Of a DNA stretch of 13,376 nucleotides, positions 7,025-13,376 are shown piece by piece. Numbering within the stretch: position 1 is the stretch's first letter; every line of letters starts with the position of its first letter. The notes below the pieces were generated by a model. The model made no database searches and was not told the origin of the DNA. It was given only the letters and a program-made list of their open reading frames with translations. The position numbers were made by a program, and so were the translations under genes. Source of the DNA: MAG-121220-bin8 sp964433845 (GTDB lineage: Bacteria; Bacteroidota; Bacteroidia; Flavobacteriales; Flavobacteriaceae); NCBI GenBank assembly GCA_964433845.1, contig CAYSTA010000040.1, positions 1-13,376 of the forward strand. Direction: 5' to 3'.

Positions 7025-7489
7025 TTGAGTGTGGTTAACCATGTCCTATCTCATAGCGAAACAGATGATTTTGGAGAAATCATTGCCATTCATTGCTCTT
7101 TAGAGCCTTTTGACCTGGCGTTTAAAATTAATGGAGCTTTAGGCATAAAACTAGCTCGTGCAGATTATGACATTAGCTTTAAGCAAACAGAAGAAAAGTA
7201 TCTGATTTATTCTACAGACCGTAATCTTGAAGGCCCTTTGGTTATTCTTTATTCTAATTCTTATGTAAAGTCGGTTCTTAACAACAGCCCTCAATTGCTG
7301 TTTGATCAAGAAAGCACAGAGTACTCTTTAATGCCAGAGCTTAGCAACGCAGACTATCTAATTAAATATGTAGACGAAAAAAATACTATTGACTCTTTTA
7401 TTAAATATCTATCTTTGCTTAAAGAAATCTCCTCCTGTTATAAAGTGGTGGAATCAAAAATAAAGTCTAAACACAATTTAATCCTTTGA
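7025..7489 (+). CDS. IPExxxVDY family protein
   Basis: A 154-residue protein of unknown function. I assign it to the IPExxxVDY family of Bacteroidota on four grounds. It sits directly before pyk, the usual place. It has the family opening FGEIIAIHCSLEPFDLAFKIN. It has a degenerate form of the name-giving motif, MPELSNADY (103-111). It ends in KSKHNLIL, a C-terminal ending I recall from this family. No signal peptide, membrane segment or catalytic motif is seen, so it is probably cytoplasmic. The start is TTG at 7025; GTG at 7031 in the same frame is an alternative. It lies 38 bp after fabF and 3 bp before pyk, in the acpP-fabF unit. Family assignment is from memory of its pattern and no function can be claimed. 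Confidence 0.8.
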   Translation: MSVVNHVLSHSETDDFGEIIAIHCSLEPFDLAFKINGALGIKLARADYDISFKQTEEKYLIYSTDRNLEGPLVILYSNSYVKSVLNNSPQLLFDQESTEYSLMPELSNADYLIKYVDEKNTIDSFIKYLSLLKEISSCYKVVESKIKSKHNLIL

Positions 7490-7492
7490 TTT

Positions 7493-8917
7493 ATGAAGCT
7501 GAATAAAACTAAAATTGTTGCTACCATAGGGCCTGCGTCTGATTCAAGGGCAGTGCTCAAAAATTTAATGCTCGCTGGAGTTGATGTGTTCCGAATTAAT
7601 TTTTCACACGCAACGCATCAGGAGGCTAAAGCTTCTGCTAAGCATATCCGCGATCTTAGCGATGAGCTAAAGATCCACGCTTCTATTTTGGGAGACCTTC
7701 AAGGCCCCAAAATAAGAATAGGAGAAGTAAAAGATGGGGCTTTTTTAAAAAAGGGCGACATTATTAAGCTCTCTACTAAACAACAAAAAGGGCGTGATGA
7801 GGGTTGTGTTTTTATAAATTATTCTGACTTTCCTTTGGATGTTAATCCAAAAGAAAAAATTCTTATAAATGATGGCAAGCTGATTCTTGAGGCGGTCAAG
7901 TCAAACAAAAAAGATTTAGTAGAGGCTAAGGTTTTGCAAGGCGGTCTTTTAGAGTCTAGAAAAGGGGTTAACCTTCCTAATACTGCCATTTCGCTCCCTT
8001 CTTTGACAAAAAAAGACAGAGAAGATGCTTTGTTTGCAATTAAAAATGGCTTCGATTGGCTTGCTCTTTCTTTTGTTAGGTCAAAAAAAGATGTTATGGC
8101 CTTAAAAAAAATCATTAAAAAAGCCTCTCGATTTAAAGTCCCTATAATAGCTAAAATTGAAAAGGGGGAGGCAATTGATAATATAGATGAAATTCTACAA
8201 AAAGCCGATGGAATTATGGTGGCTAGAGGAGATCTTGGGCTTGAAATTCCTTCTTATGAGGTTCCTTTAAATCAAAAGCGATTAGTTATAAAAGCTAAAA
8301 AAGCCCGAAAGCCTGTAATAATTGCAACGCAAATGATGGAGTCTATGATACACAGCCTTACTCCCTCAAGAGCAGAGGTTAATGATGTTGCAAATTCTGT
8401 AATGGATGGGGCTGATGCAATGATGTTGTCGGGAGAAACTTCTTTGGGTAAGTTTCCTGTTGATGTAGTAAAAACAATGGAAAAAATTATACATCGTGTT
8501 GAGGGTTCTCCTTTAATAAAAACTCCTCACGACCAGCCTAACGTAAAGGCCAAAAGACTTCTAACAAAAACCGTGTGTTTTCATGCGTGTAATATAGCTA
8601 ACGAAATTCATGCCTCTGCAATCTGCACCCTTACAAACAGCGGCTATACTGCCTGGCAAATTTCATCCTGGAGGCCTAACGCCATGATCCTTGTTTTCAC
8701 TTCAAACAAAAAAATTCTGGCTCAGCTAAATCTGCTTTGGGGGGTAAAATGCATGTTTTACGATAATTTTGTTAGCACTGACAACACTATTGAAGAAGTA
8801 AATGCGCTCGCTAAAGAACAGGGCTTTATAAAAAGGAATGACCTTGTAATTAATTTGTCTGCAATGCCAATTGTTAAACGCGGAGAAGTCAATACGCTAA
8901 GGGTCTCTAAAATATAG
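7493..8917 (+). CDS. pyk: Pyruvate kinase
   Basis: Converts phosphoenolpyruvate and ADP to pyruvate and ATP, the last step of glycolysis. Its 474 residues cover the A, B and C domains with no extra C-terminal domain. Visible are the N-terminal TKIVATIGPAS, RINFSHA (34-40), the active-site K221-I-E223 in IIAKIEKGEAIDNIDE, GIMVARGDLGLEIP with D247, ATQMMESM (278-285) and the long conserved TPSRAEVNDVANSVMDGADA region. The potassium-site segment reads GDLQGPKIRIG with K73 where potassium-dependent enzymes have glutamate, and L69 and Q70 where they have Thr-Lys; this pattern is associated with potassium-independent enzymes. The ATG is 3 bp after the IPExxxVDY gene, so it is part of the same operon. 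Confidence 0.97.
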   Translation: MKLNKTKIVATIGPASDSRAVLKNLMLAGVDVFRINFSHATHQEAKASAKHIRDLSDELKIHASILGDLQGPKIRIGEVKDGAFLKKGDIIKLSTKQQKGRDEGCVFINYSDFPLDVNPKEKILINDGKLILEAVKSNKKDLVEAKVLQGGLLESRKGVNLPNTAISLPSLTKKDREDALFAIKNGFDWLALSFVRSKKDVMALKKIIKKASRFKVPIIAKIEKGEAIDNIDEILQKADGIMVARGDLGLEIPSYEVPLNQKRLVIKAKKARKPVIIATQMMESMIHSLTPSRAEVNDVANSVMDGADAMMLSGETSLGKFPVDVVKTMEKIIHRVEGSPLIKTPHDQPNVKAKRLLTKTVCFHACNIANEIHASAICTLTNSGYTAWQISSWRPNAMILVFTSNKKILAQLNLLWGVKCMFYDNFVSTDNTIEEVNALAKEQGFIKRNDLVINLSAMPIVKRGEVNTLRVSKI

Positions 8918-8945
8918 CCAAGCTGCTTTTCCTTATTTTTGTTAA

Positions 8946-9338
8946 ATGGAGACAACAAGACAAAAAAAAATAGCAGGCATCTTACAAAAAGATCTTGCTG
9001 TTATTTTGTTAGCCTTTCTTAAAAATTCTGGAAAAAATAATGTTCTTTCTTCCGTAACCAAGGTTAAAATCTCTCCGGATCTTTCGCTGGCAAAAATTTA
9101 TGTTAGTGTTTTTCCTGTTTTACAGGCTGAGCCCATGCTTAAGATCATTGTTAATAATAAAAATTCTATTAGAAGGTCTCTTGGCGAATTAATCAAAAAT
9201 CAAGTGCGGAGAATCCCTGATCTTGCCTTTTATCTTGACGATTCTCTTGAGCATATCGATAAAGTAGAGGCTGCTTTAAAAGGAATTGAAGATCCTATTA
9301 AAAACTCTGCCCTAATAAACAAAAGAAAATCCATCTAA
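8946..9338 (+). CDS. rbfA: Ribosome-binding factor A
   Basis: Binds immature 30S subunits and helps mature the 5' end of 16S rRNA; important in the cold. The 130-residue protein has the family N terminus METTRQKKIAGILQKDL, the KH-like core SVTKVKISPDLSLAKIYVSVFP (about 36-57) and the C-terminal RRIPDLAFYLDDSLEHIDKVE helix region, where RIP and the DDSxE pattern are diagnostic. It starts 28 bp after pyk and ends one base before the permease gene. This pairing with a LolE-like permease is, from memory, common in flavobacteria. A TATTTTTG string just before its ATG is too close to act as a normal promoter. Confidence 0.94.
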   Translation: METTRQKKIAGILQKDLAVILLAFLKNSGKNNVLSSVTKVKISPDLSLAKIYVSVFPVLQAEPMLKIIVNNKNSIRRSLGELIKNQVRRIPDLAFYLDDSLEHIDKVEAALKGIEDPIKNSALINKRKSI

Positions 9339-9339
9339 C

Positions 9340-10542
9340 GTGAGCTTTTCTAATTTTATATCTAGGAGATACTATAGCTTTAAAAGCAAGTGGAATATTG
9401 TTAATATAATTAGCCGTTCTGCTTCTTTTGTTTTGGTCGTGGCTGTCTGTGCTTTTTTTGTTGTTTTGTCTGTATTCTCAGGCTTAAAAATTTTTGGAGC
9501 TAATTATTCAAAAGCTTTTGATCCTGATATTAAGATTTTTTCTAAAGAGTCTAAACATTTTTACTTTGATGCGGCATTGTCTGAGCAATTGATAAATTCT
9601 CCAAACATTGCTTTTTTTTCAAAGCTTGTTGAAGAAAAAGTCCTTGTCAAAAACAACGAGAATAATAGTTTTGCGTACTTAAATGGTGTTGAGTCGCAGT
9701 ATAATTCTATTTTTGATATTGAAAAAACAATTACTGTTGGGAGGTGGATGGACCATCTTCCCAACAACAATGAGGCTGTTGTAAGCCATGCTTTGGCCGA
9801 TGAGCTTAGTCTTGGTCTTTATAATTATGGAGGAGGCCTGACTGTGCTGATCCCCTCAAGAAAAACTGGAAACGCCCTTTTGAAAAAACCTTTTTACTCC
9901 TCCTTTTATATGGTTTCAGGTGTTTTTGGGTCAAGTGAAGCTGCAGATCAGAAAAACATTTTTGTTCCATTAGCCTCTGCACAAAGCCTTTTGGGTCTTG
10001 ACCATAATAAGGTTTCCGCTATTGTAATTAAGCTCACTGATCCTAATGACACTAAAAATGCCATTAAAAACATACAGAATATTTTTGGAGATGATTTTTC
10101 TGTTAAATCTCGTGAAGAACTAAATGAGACATATTATAAAATGTTAAATGCTGAGGAGTTAATTTTAAACCTTGTTCTGGGTCTTATTTTAGTTGTGGCC
10201 ATGTTCAATACTGTTGGAGCTGTGATCATTTTAATAATAGAAAAGCAAAAAGATATTAAAACTTTCTATAAAATTGGCGCAAATAAGGCTCAAGTCTCTA
10301 GTGTGTTTTTTAAGCACGGCCTTTATTTGTCTTTTTCTGGAGGGTGTCTTGGGCTTGTTTTAGGGTGTTTAATTGTTTTTGTTCAGGAGCGGTTTGGAAT
10401 TGTTTCTCTTTCTGGAACCTCAATTCCTTATCCCGTTGTCTTTGACATTAGCAACTTTGGTATTGTCATTGGCTGGATGGCGCTAGTTGGAACTGGAGGC
10501 GCTCTTTTGTCCTTGCTTGCTTTAAAAAAAGTTAAGCTGTAG
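9340..10542 (+). CDS. LolC/LolE-like (FtsX-family) ABC transporter permease
   Basis: An inner-membrane permease with the LolC/LolE/MacB layout: one membrane helix near the N terminus (about 27-48), a large extracytoplasmic domain (about 50-270) and three C-terminal helices (about 274-301, 324-349 and 372-395). After the second helix comes EKQKDIKTFYKIGANKAQVSSVF (301-323), the cytoplasmic coupling-helix region that contacts the ATPase in this family. The N-terminal ISRRYYSFKSKWNIVNIISR also matches LolC/E-type starts. Lipoprotein release is the best guess, but no ATPase is encoded nearby and related permeases do other jobs. The start is GTG at 9340, one base after the rbfA stop, with no ATG near it in frame. 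The last 11 bp overlap the convergent dusB gene. Confidence 0.88.
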   Translation: MSFSNFISRRYYSFKSKWNIVNIISRSASFVLVVAVCAFFVVLSVFSGLKIFGANYSKAFDPDIKIFSKESKHFYFDAALSEQLINSPNIAFFSKLVEEKVLVKNNENNSFAYLNGVESQYNSIFDIEKTITVGRWMDHLPNNNEAVVSHALADELSLGLYNYGGGLTVLIPSRKTGNALLKKPFYSSFYMVSGVFGSSEAADQKNIFVPLASAQSLLGLDHNKVSAIVIKLTDPNDTKNAIKNIQNIFGDDFSVKSREELNETYYKMLNAEELILNLVLGLILVVAMFNTVGAVIILIIEKQKDIKTFYKIGANKAQVSSVFFKHGLYLSFSGGCLGLVLGCLIVFVQERFGIVSLSGTSIPYPVVFDISNFGIVIGWMALVGTGGALLSLLALKKVKL

Positions 10543-11527
10543 CTTCAAACATTTCTGCCTTCTTTTCAAGCTCATTAAAAACGTTCATTACTTCTGGAAT
10601 AGTTTCTCCTGTTACCAGCCTTGTTCTATATTGCTTAAAGTTTGTTATTCCTTTGAAATAATTTGAATAATGCCTCCTTGTTTCTAAAATTCCTAGCCTT
10701 TCTCCTTTCCATTTTATAGACATTTCTAAATGTCTTTTTGCTGTTGCTATTCGCTCTTCTAGCAAAGGCTCTTCAGACAAAATTCCTGACTTTAAATATT
10801 CTTTTACTTGTTTAAAAAACCACGGGTTCCCTATGGAGGCTCTTCCTATCATTGCTCCGTCTAATCCATATTCATCGCGCATTATTCTGGCTTTTTCCGG
10901 CGAATCTACGTCTCCATTTCCAAAAACAGGGATTGTCATTCTCGGGTTGTTTTTAACTCTTGAGATTAGCGTCCAGTCTGCTTTCCCTTTATACATTTGT
11001 GCCCTTGTTCTGCCATGAATTGATATTGCTTTTGCTCCAACATCTTGTAGCCTTTCGGCTACTTCAACTATTTTAATGCTGTTTTCATCCCACCCTAATC
11101 TTGTTTTTATTGTGACCGGGAGCCTTGTTCTTTTAACCATTTCAGCTGTTAGCCTTACCATTAAGTCAATATCTTTTAAAATTCCTGCACCAGCTCCTTT
11201 AGAAACTACTTTTTTTACTGGACAGCCAAAGTTAATGTCAATAATGTCTGGATTAGTTTTTTCAACTATGTCAACAGCTTTAAGCATTGAGTCAAGGTTT
11301 GCTCCAAAAATTTGAATTCCTACAGGCCGTTCTTTTTCATATATATCTAGCTTTATGACGCTCTTATGCGCGCTTCTGATAAGCCCTTCGCACGAAATAA
11401 ACTCCGTATATACAACGTCTGCCCCTTGTTCCTTGCACAAAGCCCTGAAAGGAGGGTCGCTGACATCTTCCATTGGAGCCAACAAAAGCGGAAAGTCATT
11501 TAATTCGATGTTGCCTATTTTTACCAA
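10532..11527 (-). CDS. dusB: tRNA-dihydrouridine synthase, DusB-like
   Basis: An FMN-dependent TIM-barrel enzyme that reduces uridines in the tRNA D-loop with NADPH. At 331 residues it has the family length. Motifs in order: LLAPMEDVSDPPFRALC (15-31), DINFGCPVKKVVSKGAGAGIL (97-117) with catalytic C102, TIKTRLGWD (139-147), HGRTRAQMYKGKADW (171-185), and the FMN-phosphate region VFGNGDV / GAMIGRASIGNPWFF (201-238). DusB is favoured over DusA and DusC by length, but the specific uridine cannot be known. The start is TTG at 11527; there is no ATG before residue 19, which would cut into the flavin-binding strand. It converges on and overlaps the permease gene by 11 bp and is divergent from lepA. 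Confidence 0.93.
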   Translation of the reverse strand: MVKIGNIELNDFPLLLAPMEDVSDPPFRALCKEQGADVVYTEFISCEGLIRSAHKSVIKLDIYEKERPVGIQIFGANLDSMLKAVDIVEKTNPDIIDINFGCPVKKVVSKGAGAGILKDIDLMVRLTAEMVKRTRLPVTIKTRLGWDENSIKIVEVAERLQDVGAKAISIHGRTRAQMYKGKADWTLISRVKNNPRMTIPVFGNGDVDSPEKARIMRDEYGLDGAMIGRASIGNPWFFKQVKEYLKSGILSEEPLLEERIATAKRHLEMSIKWKGERLGILETRRHYSNYFKGITNFKQYRTRLVTGETIPEVMNVFNELEKKAEMFEATA

Positions 11528-11550
11528 GCTTCTTTTTTTCCAATTACTAG

Positions 11551-11558
11551 CAAAAGTA
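11551..11558 (-). promoter_or_regulatory. Candidate -7 box of dusB
   Basis: The minus strand reads TACTTTTG, a full match to TAnnTTTG, ending 23 nt before the dusB TTG start. No TTG -33 element is found 18-20 bp upstream, where the oppositely oriented lepA box lies. Its position helps support the TTG start. Confidence 0.45.
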
Positions 11559-11573
11559 AAATATTAATTGAAC

Positions 11574-11581
11574 TATATTTG
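11574..11581 (+). promoter_or_regulatory. Candidate -7 box of lepA
   Basis: The plus strand reads TATATTTG, a full match to TAnnTTTG, ending 20 nt before the lepA ATG. The -33 position shows no TTG and falls inside the dusB -7 box, so the two promoters would interlock. Confidence 0.5.
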
Positions 11582-11601
11582 TCCTTCTTATTAAACAATA
11601 A

Positions 11602-13376
11602 ATGAGCGTCATTCGAAACTTCTGTATTATTGCCCATATTGACCATGGAAAAAGCACCCTTGCCGATAGGCTTCTTGATTTTACTGGTGCTGTTTCGGCT
11701 AGGGAAAAGCAAGATCAACTTTTGGACGACATGGATTTAGAGAGAGAAAGAGGAATTACCATCAAGTCTCATGCTATTCAAATGAATTATACAAAAGATG
11801 AGAAAAGATATGTTTTGAACCTAATTGACACTCCTGGACACGTAGACTTTTCATATGAAGTTTCTCGTTCAATTGCCGCATGCGAAGGCGCTTTGCTTGT
11901 TGTTGATGCCGCTCAAAGCATTCAGGCTCAAACCATTTCAAATCTTTATCTAGCTTTAGAAAATGATTTAGAAATTATCCCTGTTTTAAATAAGGTTGAT
12001 CTTCCCTCGGCTAGTCCTGAAGAGGTTAGCGACGATATCGTTGATCTCCTTGGCTGCAAAAAAGATGAAATTATTCTTGCTTCTGCAAAAACCGGACAAG
12101 GAATTGAAGAAATTCTTAATGCCATAATTTCTGTTGTTCCTCCGCCATCATCGGATGCTAACGCCCCATTAAGGGCTTTGATTTTTGATTCTGTTTACAA
12201 TCCTTTTAGGGGAGTAGAAACCTACTTTAGAGTTTTTGATGGGCAAATCAAAAAAGGGCAGTCTATTAAATTCCTTGCAACTCAAAAAGAGTATGTCGCT
12301 GATGAGGTAGGGACGCTTAACCTCACTCAAACCCCAAAGAAATGTGTAGAAGCTGGAGATGTTGGGTATTTGATTACTGGAATTAAAAATGCGAAAGAAG
12401 TAAAGGTAGGAGACACTATCGTCGAAGCAAATTCTGAGCTAAAAGAAGGTATTGCTGGTTTTGAAGACGTAAAGCCTATGGTTTTTGCTGGTATTTATCC
12501 CGTAGACACAGAAGAATATGAAGATTTGCGCTCATCAATGGAAAAGCTTCAATTAAATGATGCCTCTCTTGTTTTTGTTCCTGAAAGCTCTTCTGCTCTT
12601 GGGTTTGGTTTTAGGTGTGGTTTTTTAGGAATGCTACATTTAGAAATAATTCAAGAAAGGCTGGAAAGAGAGTTTAATATGTCTGTTATCACTACAGTTC
12701 CTAATGTTTCATATAAGGCTTATACTAGAAAAGCTCCTGATTCTGGGATTCTGGTTAATAACCCATCGGACCTTCCTGACCCCAGCAGCTTAGATCGCGT
12801 TGAAGAGCCGTATATTAAAGCGACCGTAATTACTAAATCTGACTATGTTGGAAATGTAATGAGTTTGTGTATTGAAAAAAGAGGTCAAATAATAAATCAG
12901 ACCTACTTAACAACTCAAAGGGTAGAGCTGGTTTTTGATATGCCTCTTGCTGAAATTGTTTTTGACTTTTATGATCGTCTTAAAACTGTTTCCAAAGGTT
13001 ATGCCTCTTTTGACTATTCTCCAATTGGATTGCGCCCTTCAAAGCTTGTTAAGGTAGATCTTCTTTTAAATGGAAATTCTGTAGACGCGCTTTCTTCATT
13101 AATTCATTTTGATAGCGCATATACAATCGGGAAAAAAATGTGCGAAAAGCTTCGAAGCTTAATTCCTAGACAACAATTCGACATTCCTATACAGGCTGCC
13201 ATTGGTTCCAAAATTATTTCTAGAGAAACTGTTAAGGCTTTAAGAAAAGATGTTACAGCCAAATGTTATGGTGGAGACATTACCAGGAAGCGTAAATTGC
13301 TTGAAAAACAAAAAAAGGGGAAAAAGAAAATGCGACAAATCGGACGTGTTGAAATTCCTCAAGAAGCTTTTATGGC
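11602..13376 (+). CDS. lepA: Elongation factor 4 (LepA GTPase), 3' end cut by the window
   Basis: A ribosome-binding GTPase linked to back-translocation and to 30S assembly. The 591 codons present are nearly the whole protein (family about 595-600); the sequence breaks in the C-terminal EIPQEAFMA, a few residues short of the end. The G motifs are clear: G1 AHIDHGKST (11-19), G2 RGITI (50-54), G3 DTPGH (76-80) with the catalytic histidine, G4 NKVD (130-133) and G5 SAKTG (161-165). Later LepA-specific parts are also intact: GFGFRCGFLGMLHLEI, the EF-G V-like segment ending near YDRLKTVSKGYASFDY, and the basic C-terminal domain with RKRKLLEKQKKGKKKMRQIG. The ATG gives the standard N terminus MSVIRNFCIIAHIDHGK. 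It is divergent from dusB. Confidence 0.98.
   Translation, partial: MSVIRNFCIIAHIDHGKSTLADRLLDFTGAVSAREKQDQLLDDMDLERERGITIKSHAIQMNYTKDEKRYVLNLIDTPGHVDFSYEVSRSIAACEGALLVVDAAQSIQAQTISNLYLALENDLEIIPVLNKVDLPSASPEEVSDDIVDLLGCKKDEIILASAKTGQGIEEILNAIISVVPPPSSDANAPLRALIFDSVYNPFRGVETYFRVFDGQIKKGQSIKFLATQKEYVADEVGTLNLTQTPKKCVEAGDVGYLITGIKNAKEVKVGDTIVEANSELKEGIAGFEDVKPMVFAGIYPVDTEEYEDLRSSMEKLQLNDASLVFVPESSSALGFGFRCGFLGMLHLEIIQERLEREFNMSVITTVPNVSYKAYTRKAPDSGILVNNPSDLPDPSSLDRVEEPYIKATVITKSDYVGNVMSLCIEKRGQIINQTYLTTQRVELVFDMPLAEIVFDFYDRLKTVSKGYASFDYSPIGLRPSKLVKVDLLLNGNSVDALSSLIHFDSAYTIGKKMCEKLRSLIPRQQFDIPIQAAIGSKIISRETVKALRKDVTAKCYGGDITRKRKLLEKQKKGKKKMRQIGRVEIPQEAFM

Noticed and set aside
8934..8941. TATTTTTG, an exact -7 match before rbfA
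   Set aside because: It ends 4 nt before the ATG, so transcription would start at or after the start codon, and no -33 element is present. rbfA is better explained as part of the pyk operon.

Overview
The window looks like core chromosome of a low-GC member of the Bacteroidota, most likely class Flavobacteriia. Four things point there. The order sod / large purF-like amidotransferase / pfkB / rnhA / purN // acpP-fabF ... IPExxxVDY protein-pyk, and rbfA followed by a LolE-like permease, is a layout I recall from flavobacterial genomes. Start codons lack Shine-Dalgarno leaders. The heads of transcription units carry TAnnTTTG-like -7 boxes, the form used by the Bacteroidota primary sigma factor. 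The encoded proteins resemble flavobacterial versions, such as the 622-residue PurF-type protein and the IPExxxVDY protein. I see no mobile element, phage, CRISPR array, tRNA or rRNA, and intergenic gaps are very short (longest about 146 bp), as in a compact genome.

Layout. Bases 1-764 (minus) hold the first 254 residues of a UvrD/RecB-type helicase. It is divergent from a superoxide dismutase (835-1443, plus). The dismutase converges, with only 6 bp between, on a minus-strand operon that reads purN (5348-4773), rnhA, a PfkB sugar kinase and a large PurF-type protein (ending at 1450). From the other side of the purN promoter region, a plus-strand unit runs acpP (5495), fabF, an IPExxxVDY-family protein, pyk, rbfA and a LolC/LolE-like permease (ending at 10542). 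The permease converges on, and overlaps by 11 bp, the minus-strand tRNA-dihydrouridine synthase gene dusB (11527-10532). Divergent from dusB is lepA (11602 to beyond the window edge, only a few codons missing).

Functionally this is housekeeping: fatty-acid synthesis (acpP, fabF), purine synthesis (purN, purF-like), glycolysis (pyk), ribosome maturation and translation (rbfA, dusB, lepA), R-loop removal (rnhA), DNA repair (helicase), oxidative stress (sod) and envelope transport (permease).

I found no convincing undescribed system. The observations most worth checking are these: rnc (RNase III), which I expect between fabF and the IPExxxVDY gene, is cleanly absent; TAnnTTTG/A boxes sit 20-24 nt before the start codon of all seven transcription-unit heads, including two tight divergent pairs; five of the thirteen genes start with TTG or GTG; and the pyruvate kinase has residues associated with potassium independence.
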